Shown here: one piece after another, positions 17,244 to 25,938 of the stretch
How the letters are laid out: each line of letters starts with the position of its first letter
How positions within the stretch are numbered: the stretch's first letter is position 1
Assembly: GCF_001908725.1 (NCBI RefSeq)
Contig: NZ_CP018725.1
Coordinates: 4,650,001-4,714,000, forward strand
Reading direction: 5' to 3'
DNA length: 64,000 bases
From: Xanthomonas vesicatoria ATCC 35937
GTDB taxonomy: Bacteria > Pseudomonadota > Gammaproteobacteria > Xanthomonadales > Xanthomonadaceae
The notes under the pieces: generated by a model
What the model saw: the letters and a program-made list of their open reading frames with translations, nothing else
The model's database searches: none
Told to the model about the DNA's origin: nothing
Program-made: the position numbers and the translations under genes

Positions 17244-18020
17244 CTAGTCGGCCGCAGCTTCTCCGCGCAATTGTTCGGCACGTTCGGCGCCCAGATACGC
17301 GCTGATGGCGCGGCGCGCGACGTACAACAGCGGAATGAGGGCGATCGCAAAGCCCATCTTGTAGATGTAATTGAGCGTGCTCACGGCAAGGAACTGGTCG
17401 GTGGACCAATGCTGCGGGCCAAGCACGAAGGCGATGTAGATCACCACGAAGCTATCCACCAACTGCGACACCGCGGTGGAGCCGGTGGCGCGCAGCCACA
17501 CGTGTTTTTCGCCGGTGACCTTACGGATGCGATGGAACACCGACACGTCGATCAACTGGCCGAATAAAAACGCCACCAGCGAGCCGCCGATGGTCCACAG
17601 CCCCTGCCCGAACACCGCGGCGAATGCAGCCTGATAGTCCGGCACACCCTGACTCTGCGCTGCGGTCACCCACCAGCCGGCCGGGGCCAGGGCAATCGCC
17701 GCAAACGCGAACACGAAGCCATAGCCGATCAGCACCACCGCCACCCACGAGATGAAACGCACCCCGCGGCTGCCGAAGAACTCGTTGATGGTGTCAGTCA
17801 TGATGAACACCACCGGCCACAACAAGGTGCCGGCGGTGAAGCTGAGCGAGCCGCTCTGGCCGAACAGGTTCCAGTTCAGTGGCGCGATGCCGAGGGTGTC
17901 TTCCAGTGCGAAGATCTTGACGCCGATGAACTCGGCCAGTGCTGCGTTGACGCAGAAAAACGCCGCCAAGGCTATGAACAGGCGGACCGCACGATCGTCG
18001 AGGGTGCGCGCATGCGTCAT
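17244..18020 (-). CDS. yhhQ: queuosine precursor transporter (YhhQ/VUT family)
   Basis: 258 residues, six or so membrane helices. Family features: the N-terminal LFIALAAFFCVNAALAEFIG, the diagnostic DTINEFFGSRGVRF block, VAFLFGQLIDVSVFHRIRK, and SQLVDSFVVIYIAF. Members import queuine precursors (preQ0/preQ1) across the inner membrane. It starts three bases after the upstream DUF502 gene stops, so both are probably co-transcribed, although no functional link is known. Confidence 0.9.
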   Translation of the reverse strand: MTHARTLDDRAVRLFIALAAFFCVNAALAEFIGVKIFALEDTLGIAPLNWNLFGQSGSLSFTAGTLLWPVVFIMTDTINEFFGSRGVRFISWVAVVLIGYGFVFAFAAIALAPAGWWVTAAQSQGVPDYQAAFAAVFGQGLWTIGGSLVAFLFGQLIDVSVFHRIRKVTGEKHVWLRATGSTAVSQLVDSFVVIYIAFVLGPQHWSTDQFLAVSTLNYIYKMGFAIALIPLLYVARRAISAYLGAERAEQLRGEAAAD

Positions 18021-18023
18021 GGG

Positions 18024-18698
18024 TCAGCGATCCGCAGTCCGGGTAAAAGGAACCGACTCCGGCGCGACCGCGCCGCCAGAGATGATGAAACTCATCGCCT
18101 GATCCACGCTCCAGTCGGTGGGCGTGAGCAGCTCCACCGGTACGATTTCCAGATAGCCGGAAGTGGGGTTGGGCGTGGTCGGTACATACACCGCTGCCAG
18201 CTCGCGGCCGGTGCCTTGCTCCTTGATCACGCGCGTGACCAGGCCGACCGACTTCATGTCGCGATGCGGGAAGTCGATCAGCACCACGCGCTGGGTGCTG
18301 CCGGGCTGGGTCTGCAAGATGTCGAGCAATTTGCGCGCGCTCTCGTAGACCACACTGGCCAGCGGGATGCGCCGCATGATCGCCTCGAACCAGCGCAACA
18401 GGCGCTGGCCGATCACCCGCCTGCTCAGGATGCCGACGAACAGGATCGCCGCCACCGTGGCGACCAAGGCGATGGTGTTCTGCACCCACAGCGCCTTGAT
18501 CCAGCCCAGGTAGTCGGGAAACGAAGCAGCGATGCGTTCGGACAGCGGCACCACCCACGGGCTGCTGATGCCAGAAAGCAGCGAAAAGACGAACTTCACC
18601 ACCACCCAGGTCAGCCAGACCGGCAGCAGGGTCAGCAGACCGGTCAAAAAGACCCGTTGCAGGGAAGGGCGGGTGTGCGGAGTGGGGGATTCGGACAT
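18024..18698 (-). CDS. DUF502 family membrane protein
   Basis: 224 residues. Two N-terminal membrane helices (VFLTGLLTLLPVWLTWVVVK and IALVATVAAILFVGILSRR) are followed by the conserved DUF502 region RRIPLASVVYESARKLLD, VVLIDFPHRDMKSVGLVTR and VYVPTTPNPTSGYLEIVP. The function is unknown. The start ATG at 18698 places MSESPTPHTRPSLQ before the first helix. It runs into yhhQ with a three-base gap. Confidence 0.88.
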   Translation of the reverse strand: MSESPTPHTRPSLQRVFLTGLLTLLPVWLTWVVVKFVFSLLSGISSPWVVPLSERIAASFPDYLGWIKALWVQNTIALVATVAAILFVGILSRRVIGQRLLRWFEAIMRRIPLASVVYESARKLLDILQTQPGSTQRVVLIDFPHRDMKSVGLVTRVIKEQGTGRELAAVYVPTTPNPTSGYLEIVPVELLTPTDWSVDQAMSFIISGGAVAPESVPFTRTADR

Positions 18699-19293
18699 CT
18701 GTGTAGTGTAGGCATTCGGCCGCGTCCGGTGCAGGTGGGGCGGGGATTCGCGAGTGGGCATGGGGGATTCGTAAAAAATGCACTGCTGCGTGGTGAAACG
18801 TCGCCACCAAGCAATGACGCTGTGTGCGCAAGGCAGCAGGGGCGCTGGCTCGTCCCGACAGGAGGAGGGCGCGTGGCGCTGGATGCGTGCAAGACAGCCG
18901 CGACTGGTTGGGCGCCTGGGCTGGTGCCGCCTTGCTCAAGTGAAACGCGGCTCGGCGGTTGTTGGTTGAGGGCGTGGCCTGGCGAGGTGCGGTTATCCGT
19001 CGAGCGGCTGTCGATGTTGTTGCATCCTGAAATACCTCGCTCAGGTTGTGCCGATGCGCGTTCGCTCAGGGTGTCGTTTGCGCATGCTCTCGTACCAGGA
19101 GCGGCGCACAGACGTAGCGAGTCGTTGCCAGGGGGGGGGCGATACGGAGGAACCGGAGTGCAAGAGTCGTACATGCCGCACCCGGCACCCGGCACCGAGC
19201 ACTGCGCCGAGCACTGGCCGCCGGCTTACGGTGAGCACCGTAGCAGTGTGAGCTGCTCTAAGATGTGCCCTCTCCAGGGAAGGTTGAACGCGC
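18699..19293. other. 595-base intergenic region
   Basis: No gene is supported. It carries a solo repeat near 18742-18771 and a run of nine G residues at 19131-19139, about 155 bases before the next gene. Promoters for the DUF502 gene (minus) and the unknown plus-strand gene must be here, but I could not identify them with confidence. Confidence 0.5.
18742..18771. repeat. solo GGGATT-type repeat unit
   Basis: Contains ggggattcgcgagtgggcat followed by gggggattcg. It resembles the units found as inverted pairs elsewhere in the window, but no opposite-facing mate was seen nearby. Confidence 0.6.
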
Positions 19294-20655
19294 ATGCTTG
19301 GCAGGTTCCTCAAGTCGGCTTTGTTAGGTGTTTGCATCCTGCTGGCAGCGCTGGTGGCGCTGTATGCGGTCTCCACGCGGTGGCCGATTCCCGAGCCGCA
19401 ACGCCAGGCGCTGGCGCAGCTGCAGCAACCGCCGCCGCCGCTGCGCGGAACCAACATGTTCGTCGCGCTCTGGTCGCTGTCGTATGCCATGCCCGAGGCG
19501 CAGCGAGAGAGCTTGCTGGCCGAGGAGGTGGAACGGTTCAACCGGTTGCCGGCGGGCACGCCGTTTCGAAGTGCTGTGCCGCGTCTCCCGGCCTCGCCGC
19601 CTTGGCCATCGTCTGCCCCTGCGTTGTGCAGCGCCAGCGCTGGCGGCTGTCTGGAGCGCGTGCGCCAGCACCCGCAGGCCTATGTCGACGCGCTGGTTGC
19701 CCAGGAGCCACTGTTGGCCAGGCTGCGCGCGCTGTCCACCTACGCCGATTACCGTAGCCCGTTCCGCGCAGATATCAATGCACCGCTACCGGAGCTGCCA
19801 CGGTTGCCGTTGTCGATGACCGCTCACGCAGTGGACTTCGTGCAGGGACGCACCCTGCAGGCGTTGTCGGGTGTGTGCGCCGATGCGCAGACTGCGCGGG
19901 TGCTGCTGCGCAGTGGCGATAATTTGGTGATGCCGTTGATCGGCGCGGCGATGCTGCGCGGCAATGCGCATCTATTCGCCGACATGCTGGCCGAACTGCC
20001 GGCGCAGCACCCGTTGCCGGCACAATGCGCCACTGCCTTTGCGCCGCTGGCGGTGGATGACATCGCGCTATGCAACGCTTTGCATGGCGAGTCGCGTATG
20101 GCGTTTTCGCTTCTGCAGGAAAAGGTGCTCATCCAAGGTGGCGACCTGTCCTGGGAAGAGCGCATGTCCCTGCGTGTCTTTGATCGGGAACGCACTCAGG
20201 CGTTGCTCGCACCGACCTATACCTGGGCCTGCAGCGCACCGGTGCGCACCTTGCTGGCGCAGGATCAGCCGGTGCCGCAGGCATTGATTCCGGCGCCTCA
20301 AACGGCATCGGTGGCCTGCGTTGCCAATGCGATGGGCTGCCTGCTGGCAAGTGCAGGGCAGCCGGACTACGCCAACTACCAGCACAAGATGCAAGACACC
20401 GCCGCTGCACTGCGCGCGTTGTCGGCGCTGCAGTGGATGCGCGATCGCCCGACCGACACAAGGCCGCTCGCGCAGCGGATTGCCGACCTGCCGCCCGCGC
20501 TACGCGGCCAGGCACGCGTCCTGCAGCCTAGCCACGATGGCAACAGCGTGCTGGTGCGGCAGTACGCAAGGCCGGAAGAAAATGCGGCTGAAGATCGTTG
20601 GCCGTTGGCGGGCAGTGTGCTTGCGGCAGCGCGCAAGGTGATGTCGATTCAGTAA
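19294..20655 (+). CDS. hypothetical protein with N-terminal membrane anchor
   Basis: 453 residues. An N-terminal hydrophobic helix (ALLGVCILLAALVALYAVS) suggests an inner-membrane anchor with the rest in the periplasm. The remainder is a mostly helical, Ala/Leu-rich domain with scattered cysteines (ALCSASAGGCLERV, LSGVCADAQ, VACVANAMGCLLAS). No motif is recognised and the family is unknown to me. Codon use is consistent over the full length and no frame competes convincingly. Confidence 0.7.
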   Translation: MLGRFLKSALLGVCILLAALVALYAVSTRWPIPEPQRQALAQLQQPPPPLRGTNMFVALWSLSYAMPEAQRESLLAEEVERFNRLPAGTPFRSAVPRLPASPPWPSSAPALCSASAGGCLERVRQHPQAYVDALVAQEPLLARLRALSTYADYRSPFRADINAPLPELPRLPLSMTAHAVDFVQGRTLQALSGVCADAQTARVLLRSGDNLVMPLIGAAMLRGNAHLFADMLAELPAQHPLPAQCATAFAPLAVDDIALCNALHGESRMAFSLLQEKVLIQGGDLSWEERMSLRVFDRERTQALLAPTYTWACSAPVRTLLAQDQPVPQALIPAPQTASVACVANAMGCLLASAGQPDYANYQHKMQDTAAALRALSALQWMRDRPTDTRPLAQRIADLPPALRGQARVLQPSHDGNSVLVRQYARPEENAAEDRWPLAGSVLAAARKVMSIQ

Positions 20656-20963
20656 GAGGGTACCTGACGTGCTGGCACGGTCAGGCGGTTTGCGATGCGT
20701 AGCGCGGTGCAGGGGCAAAGCAGTCAGTTGCAGCATCGGTCGACTGTCGGAGCAGCGCGACCATTGTTCGCTCGAATGGCCGAAGGCAGCGTTTGGCTAT
20801 TGCGTGCAGCGTGCGAAAAGTGCCTGGTCCTCAAACAGACCAACGCTGAAAACCAACATGCCGCGTCCTGCGGGACGCGGCATGTGATCGAGCAACAACT
20901 CATTAAAGCAAAACGCACGTACATCGCATCAGCGGAGTGCAGCGCGCTGATGCAATACCGTGG
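20656..20963. other. convergent intergenic region
   Basis: 308 bases between the unknown plus-strand gene and the alginate-export-like gene. Apart from the hairpin at 20857-20884, nothing is seen. Confidence 0.5.
20857..20884. terminator. probable bidirectional terminator hairpin
   Basis: A perfect 12-bp stem, catgccgcgtcc / ggacgcggcatg, with a four-base loop lies between two convergent genes. The following T content is weak in both directions (TTGGTTTTC on the minus strand). Confidence 0.65.
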
Positions 20964-22517
20964 TTAGAACCGGAAGTTCAACCAGCCCATCACGAAGGTC
21001 GAGTCGCCGTAGCCAGCTTTCTCCAGCGCCGGACCGGCCATAAGGTGCTCGGCGCGGAAGGTCACCGACCAGTTTGGATCGATATTCCAGGTGGCGTTGA
21101 TGCGCGGCATGGTGCCGATGCGACGCTCACCGGTACTCTGCGTGCGTGCATAGGCGCGTGCCTGGTTGTTGTAGATCGCATCGCTGGTGGTCTGGCGCCA
21201 CAGGGTTTCCCATTCCAGGTTCACGGTGAGCTTGGGAGTGGGCGAGAACGTGAATGTCGGCGCGGCAGTGACCAGGTTCACCGGGCCGAAGAACGTGGCC
21301 CAGCTGAAGTAAATCGTGTTGCCATAGAGAAAGTTGTTGTTGCGCAGCGTGCCGGTGCCGGAGGTGCCACCGCCGCCGGAGGCGATTTCGCTATGGAAGC
21401 CCAGGCGCGGCTTCCAACCGTTGTCGCTCAACGTCCATGCATTGGAGGTGCTGGCCATATAGGCGCGTAGATCGCGGCCGCCGAAGCTACCGCGCTGCAC
21501 GGTTACAAACGAGTCGGTGCGCAGTTTGCCCACGTTGCCCCAGAGCCGCAGGCCATAGTAATTGCGGTTTTCCTCGGCGGTCTGGCGGCCCCATAGCTGA
21601 TTGTCGTTGCGGAACTGGTAGAAGAACGGCTCCAGGTACATCGGCTTGGCCGTCGGCAGGCGATAGCCGCCGACCACGCCACGGAAATGCCGCGAGCGGT
21701 CGATGCGGTCATCGCCCAGGCCTTCGGTGCCATCCAGGTTGAAATTGAAATCGAACAGATCCACGCGGGTCTTTTCGCCGATGGCCCAGGCACGCGCGCC
21801 GTTAAAAGTCACGAAGATATCGGTGTTGTCGCGCAGCGCCATCAAGGTGACAGGGCCGTCGACGAACACCTGGCGGCCGACACGCAGACCGGTATCGGCG
21901 CCGCCGATGTTGCCCTTCACGTCGAAGAACACCTGCTGCAGGATTGCGTTGTTTTCCTGGGTACCGGTCTTGGCGCCTTCGTTGCGTCCATCCAGGCTGC
22001 CGTGCGCCAGTTCCGTGTACAGGCGGAAGTGCTCGCCGACATGCAAATCCGCACCGAAAAACGCACGGAATAGGTATTGCTGTTGCGAATCGCTGCCCGG
22101 AATCAACCCCGGGTTGGTGATGGTATTGCTGCGCACGCGCAGCTCGTTGCTGAGCGATACGTACACGTCACCCGACTCACTGAGCGGGATGTACTTGAGC
22201 GGGTCGAACGGGCTCTTGCGCTTGGACGGATCCTTCAGATACGACCAGTCTTCGGCCCAACGCACCTGCCACATGTTGCCACCCTGCTTGGCACCCCATC
22301 CCTGCGCTTCGAGCGGGTAGCCCTTGGCGGTGGCGGGCGCGGCGGTGACCGGCGGCTTGGCGGGCTCCGGCTGGGTCTGTTCGGCATTGGCTGGCGCAGG
22401 TTGTATTTGCGCAAAGCCAAGTACCGGCAGCGCCAACCCAATCGCAAGGCACAGGCACCGGACGGCGCCAAAGGAAGTTTCAGCCAAGGCCGGCTGCGCC
22501 AAGCGTGTCAATTGCAT
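20964..22517 (-). CDS. alginate-export (AlgE-like) family outer-membrane porin
   Basis: 517 residues. Signal peptide LAIGLALPVLGFA, a Pro/Ala-rich segment, then a beta-barrel with alternating hydrophobic/aromatic strands (VYVSLSNELRVRSNTI; RLYTELAHGSLDGRNEG; GLRVGRQVFVDGPVTL). It ends in an aromatic C-terminal strand (MGWLNFRF), typical of outer-membrane proteins. The domain matches the alginate-export family, which includes porins with no role in alginate. No alginate biosynthesis genes are nearby, so the substrate is unknown. The start at 22517 gives the signal peptide directly. Confidence 0.8.
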   Translation of the reverse strand: MQLTRLAQPALAETSFGAVRCLCLAIGLALPVLGFAQIQPAPANAEQTQPEPAKPPVTAAPATAKGYPLEAQGWGAKQGGNMWQVRWAEDWSYLKDPSKRKSPFDPLKYIPLSESGDVYVSLSNELRVRSNTITNPGLIPGSDSQQQYLFRAFFGADLHVGEHFRLYTELAHGSLDGRNEGAKTGTQENNAILQQVFFDVKGNIGGADTGLRVGRQVFVDGPVTLMALRDNTDIFVTFNGARAWAIGEKTRVDLFDFNFNLDGTEGLGDDRIDRSRHFRGVVGGYRLPTAKPMYLEPFFYQFRNDNQLWGRQTAEENRNYYGLRLWGNVGKLRTDSFVTVQRGSFGGRDLRAYMASTSNAWTLSDNGWKPRLGFHSEIASGGGGTSGTGTLRNNNFLYGNTIYFSWATFFGPVNLVTAAPTFTFSPTPKLTVNLEWETLWRQTTSDAIYNNQARAYARTQSTGERRIGTMPRINATWNIDPNWSVTFRAEHLMAGPALEKAGYGDSTFVMGWLNFRF

Positions 22518-22780
22518 CGTATTGCCCCATCGAAAAGTGAAAAACCCCTGAGCGAAACTTATCGGCACGGGGGACGTCGACTGTAGTTAAGCCGTGCCAG
22601 AAAGGCAGTAACCCAAAGGTTCTAAGCTCATGAACGCAATAGGGTTTGCGCAGGCGGGCGCGACTGGAGCGGGGCTGCGATTCGGTAGTGGGGCCGGCGC
22701 TGGGCCTGCGGGATGCGGTGTACTTCATTGGGATATCAGCAATTGCCGGGGGCGTTGGCCGGCCAAAGCCTTGCTCGTTG

Positions 22781-22813
22781 CGACTCCCGCTCGCAAATCC
22801 CCAATCCCGGCTC
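22781..22813. repeat. solo C-rich repeat unit
   Basis: cgactcccgctcgcaaatcc followed by ccaatcccggct, the C-rich form of the dispersed unit. No facing G-rich mate was identified. Confidence 0.6.
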
Positions 22814-22838
22814 CATGACTACCGGCACATTCGCTATA

Positions 22839-22872
22839 GCTAGGTTCTACATAGCATCACCTTCGACCTAGC
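22839..22872. promoter_or_regulatory. inverted repeat upstream of padR, candidate operator
   Basis: gctaggt (22839-22845) and acctagc (22866-22872) form a 7-bp inverted repeat spaced by 20 bases, immediately before the padR ribosome-binding site. A second short inverted pair, gctat/atagc, overlaps it on the left. PadR proteins usually bind such dyads in their own promoter. Confidence 0.4.
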
Positions 22873-22883
22873 GGAGATAACCG

Positions 22884-23246
22884 ATGAACGAGCCGGATGT
22901 CCACCTGCGCTAATTTCAGAAGGAACTGAGTGCAGGCACAGTGTCGCTGGCCTTACTGGCAGTGCTGGCCCAGGCCGATGAACCGCTGTACGGCTATTTG
23001 ATCGCCAAGCGGCTCGAGCGGCTGGAAGGCGTGCTCAGCGGCAAGCAGAGCGCCTTGTACCCGGTGCTGCGAAATCTGGAAGGGGCAGGGCTGTTGCAAA
23101 GCCATATCGAGCCGTCTGCATCGGGGCCGCCGCGTCGCTACTACCGCATTACCGACAGCGGGCGTGACTGCCTGCGCCAATGGACCGCCGCTTGGCGCGC
23201 CACCCGTGATTCCGTTGATTCAGTGCTGGAGGGGACCCACTCATGA
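22884..23246 (+). pseudogene. PadR-family transcriptional regulator interrupted by an in-frame stop
   Basis: ATG at 22884, preceded by GGAG at 22872-22875, begins MNEPDVHLR and then meets TAA at codon 10 (22911-22913). The same frame continues FQKELSAGTVSLALLAVLAQ and through the full PadR winged-helix domain (EPLYGYLIAKRLE, SALYPVLRNLEGAGLL, RRYYRITDSGRDCL). The first codons fit the family N-terminus, so TAA probably replaced a sense codon such as CAA. Translation might restart at GTG 22941, but that would lose part of the first helix. The stop overlaps the start of the next gene by four bases. Either a recent nonsense mutation or a sequencing error is possible. Confidence 0.75.
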
Positions 23247-24160
23247 TGACGATCGCACAGACACGTCCGTTGCCGACCACCATTGCCGATTACCTGACGC
23301 AGCTGCGTCAGGCACTGGCTGGTGCAGACCCGGCGATGGTCCAGGATGCGCTTTACGACGCCGAAGAATATCTGCGCGCCGAGCTTGCCGAGCAGAGCGG
23401 CAAGAGCGAAGCCGAGGTCATTGCAGGGGTCGCCGGCAGCTACGGCGCGCCGGAGGAGGTGGCCGAGATCTATCGCGAAACCGAGGTCACGGTCAGCCGG
23501 GCGCTGCGCCCGCCGCTGCCGCCCAAGCGGCCTTCATTGATCGGCAAGTTCTTTGGTGTCGCCGCCGACCCGCGCACCTATGGCGCGCTGTTCTACATGT
23601 TGCTGTCGCTACTCACCGGCGTGTTCTATTTCACCTGGGTGGTCACCGGGGTCAGTCTGTCGCTGGGCCTGTTGATCCTGATCATCGGCGTACCACTGCT
23701 GGTGCTGTTCTTCGGCTCGGTGCGCGTGTTGTCGCTGGTGGAAGGACGCCTGGTGGAAACCCTGCTCGGGGTACGCATGCCGCGCCGCCCGCGACATCCG
23801 GGCGTGCAAGACGGCTGGCTGCAGCGCGTTGCTGCGATGTTTACCGATGTGCGCACCTGGAGCACGCTGCTGTACTTCGTGTTGATGCTGCCGTTGGGCA
23901 TTGTTTACTTCACGCTGTTCACTACGCTGCTGAGCGTGTCGCTGACGCTCACTGCTGCGCCGCTGGCGCTGTTCTTCGAGCAAGGAATGTCCATCACCTG
24001 GGGCGAGCAGCTGATCGCAATGCCGCTGATGGTGGTGCCGTTGTCTCTACTGGGGGTGCTGTTGCTGTTCGTCACCCTGCATGCGGCACGCGGGATGGGC
24101 ACGTTGCACGGCATGCTGGCCAAGCATCTGCTGGTCAGAAGCGGTGATTTGGATGTGTAA
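23243..24160 (+). CDS. putative sensor-domain membrane protein partnered with PadR
   Basis: 305 residues. The cytoplasmic N-terminal part (ADYLTQLRQALAGADPAMVQ; YDAEEYLRAELAEQ) resembles the helical DUF1700/HAAS-type module. After residue 95 come several membrane helices (YGALFYMLLSLLTGVFYFTW; SLGLLILIIGVPLLVLFF; TLLYFVLMLPLGIVYFTLF; LMVVPLSLLGVLLLFVTL), with the organisation of the putative sensor family. Such genes commonly sit next to padR regulators. It is coupled to padR by an ATGA overlap. Its ligand is unknown. Confidence 0.8.
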   Translation: MMTIAQTRPLPTTIADYLTQLRQALAGADPAMVQDALYDAEEYLRAELAEQSGKSEAEVIAGVAGSYGAPEEVAEIYRETEVTVSRALRPPLPPKRPSLIGKFFGVAADPRTYGALFYMLLSLLTGVFYFTWVVTGVSLSLGLLILIIGVPLLVLFFGSVRVLSLVEGRLVETLLGVRMPRRPRHPGVQDGWLQRVAAMFTDVRTWSTLLYFVLMLPLGIVYFTLFTTLLSVSLTLTAAPLALFFEQGMSITWGEQLIAMPLMVVPLSLLGVLLLFVTLHAARGMGTLHGMLAKHLLVRSGDLDV

Positions 24161-24245
24161 TGATGCGCGACGTGCAAGATGCGTGTCGCCGTAGCGCAGC
24201 GCATCTTGCATGAGACGTTTCAAACTGCCTCAGGATTTTCAGCGC

Positions 24246-24277
24246 AAAAAAATCCCCGGCCATGCCGGGGATTTTTT
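24246..24277. terminator. bidirectional rho-independent terminator
   Basis: aatccccggc and gccggggatt form a perfect GC-rich stem around a cat loop, with seven A on the left and six T on the right. It works for both the plus-strand sensor gene and the minus-strand phaZ. Confidence 0.95.
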
Positions 24278-24286
24278 ATGCACAGA

Positions 24287-25594
24287 TCAGGCGCGCTTGC
24301 CGCGTTTACGGATGGGTGTGACGGTGGCCGGGTCGCGGCTGCCGACCGGGTCTGCGTCATAGCGCGCAATGAACTCGCGCACCTGCGGGTAGACAACTTC
24401 GCGCCAACGACGGCCGCTGAAGATGCCGTAATGGCCGGCACCTTCCACCACCAGATGGCGGCGGTGCGCCGCATCGATACCGGTGCACAGATCGTGCACC
24501 GCTTCGGTCTGGCCGAGACCGGCGATGTCGTCCAATTCGCCTTCAATGCTCAACAGGGCGGTGTTGCGGATCGCTGACGGCTTGACCAGCTGGCCGTCCA
24601 CTTTCCACTTGCCCTGCGGCAACAAAAAGTCCTGAAACACCACGCGAATCGTGTCGAGGTAATACTCGGCCGGCATGTCGAGCACGGCGTTGTACTCATC
24701 GTAAAACTGCCGATGCGCTTGCGCATCCTGCAGGTCGCCCTTGACCAGATCGGTGTAGAAATCCCAGTGCGACATCACATGCCGGTTGGGATTCATCGAC
24801 AGGAAACCGGCATGCTGCAGGAAGCCCGGATACACCTGGCGGCCATGTCCCGGATACGGGAACGGCACGGTGTGGATCAGGTTGTTCTGGAACCATTCGA
24901 TGCCGTTTTCCGTCGCCAGGTTATTGACCTGGGTGGGGCTGCGACGTGCATCGATCGGGCCGCCCATCATCACCAACGAGCGCGGTGTGGGCTCGTCGTT
25001 GGTCGCCATCAACGACACCGCCGCCAACACCGGCACGGTGGGCTGGCACACGCTCACTACATGCAGGCGCTCGGCGCCGATATGGCGGATGAAGTCCTGG
25101 ATATAGGTGATGTAGTCCTCGAGCCGGAACGCACCGGCTTCCAGCGGCACCATGCGCGCGTCCACCCAATCGGTCACATAGACCTTGTGGTTGCGCAGCA
25201 GGGTGCGCACGGTGTCGCGTAGTAGCGTCGCGTGATGGCCGGACAACGGCGCCACCACCAGCACGGCCGGTTGCTCCTTCATCTTGCCGATGAGCTCGAC
25301 GTGGTCGCTGAAACGCTTGAAGCGCAGCAGGCGACAGAACGGCTTGCTCAGCACCTCGCGTTCGATGATCGGCAGCGAGTGGCCGTCGACCTCGACATCG
25401 TCCAGCGCCCAAGCGGGCTTTTCGTATTCCTTGCCGAGCCGATGGAACAGCTCGTTGCTGGCCGCCATGCGTTCGGCGCCGGGAAGCGAGGCCCACAGAC
25501 TGTCGGGGTCGGAGAACATCTTGGCGTTCGCCTGGGCCTGATGCACCCAGGGGGCTAGCAGATTGCGGGTCAGCTCATGCAGTTGATAAAGCAT
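24287..25594 (-). CDS. phaZ: intracellular polyhydroxyalkanoate depolymerase
   Basis: 435 residues. An alpha/beta hydrolase of the intracellular PHA-depolymerase family (PhaZ type), which mobilises stored polyhydroxybutyrate granules. The nucleophile is a cysteine in HVVSVCQPTVPVLA instead of the usual serine, as in Cupriavidus PhaZ1-type enzymes. The acid is likely Asp in SIEGELDDIAG and the base His in VEGAGHYGIFSGRRW. The start MLYQLHELTRNLLAPW at 25594 is the conserved N-terminus. No PHA synthase lies in the window. The C-terminus is basic (PIRKRGKRA). Confidence 0.92.
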   Translation of the reverse strand: MLYQLHELTRNLLAPWVHQAQANAKMFSDPDSLWASLPGAERMAASNELFHRLGKEYEKPAWALDDVEVDGHSLPIIEREVLSKPFCRLLRFKRFSDHVELIGKMKEQPAVLVVAPLSGHHATLLRDTVRTLLRNHKVYVTDWVDARMVPLEAGAFRLEDYITYIQDFIRHIGAERLHVVSVCQPTVPVLAAVSLMATNDEPTPRSLVMMGGPIDARRSPTQVNNLATENGIEWFQNNLIHTVPFPYPGHGRQVYPGFLQHAGFLSMNPNRHVMSHWDFYTDLVKGDLQDAQAHRQFYDEYNAVLDMPAEYYLDTIRVVFQDFLLPQGKWKVDGQLVKPSAIRNTALLSIEGELDDIAGLGQTEAVHDLCTGIDAAHRRHLVVEGAGHYGIFSGRRWREVVYPQVREFIARYDADPVGSRDPATVTPIRKRGKRA

Positions 25595-25938
25595 TCCACC
25601 CATCCGTGCGGTTTTGCTGCCGCGCAGCATACCGGGTTTGGCGCATTTGCACCTTAATGGGGCTGCGGACGGTTGAGGCTGTCATACGAAGTATGGCAAG
25701 TGGGCCCCCAGCAAGAACCGTTCTGCGGGCACGAGGCCATAGGGTGCGTGCCACTGGCGTGCTTGGCTTGGAGGGCCTGCTCCGCAGGCACAGAGTCGGG
25801 CAGGGTAAGTTACGAGGCGCAGCCTTCACGCACGCAAACGCCATTGGGTTCGCACCTATGCCGCCTGGCTTCGCACGTTCCTTCAACTCGCCGCAGCGAG
25901 AGCATTGCTCCCGGTCACCTGGCGCAGCCAACAACTGC
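25595..25938. other. intergenic without recognisable gene
   Basis: 344 bases between the phaZ start and the methyltransferase stop. Open frames run through it on both strands, but their products are Arg/Ser-rich and unlike proteins. Two short hairpins occur (catac-gaa-gtatg near 25685 and gcctgc-tcc-gcaggc near 25778). It could be degenerate repeat material. Confidence 0.4.

Larger units (their letters stand above)
22518..22883. other. divergent intergenic region before padR
   Basis: 366 bases, no gene. It contains a C-rich repeat unit (22781-22813) and an inverted repeat near the padR start (22839-22872). Confidence 0.5.

Noticed and set aside
20964..22517. Calling the porin AlgE and inferring alginate production
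   Set aside because: The alginate-export domain is shared by porins with other roles, and no alginate biosynthesis genes are nearby.
22531..22620. A sigma-54-like TGGCAC element upstream of the alginate-export-like gene
   Set aside because: The expected TTGC at the -12 position is missing.
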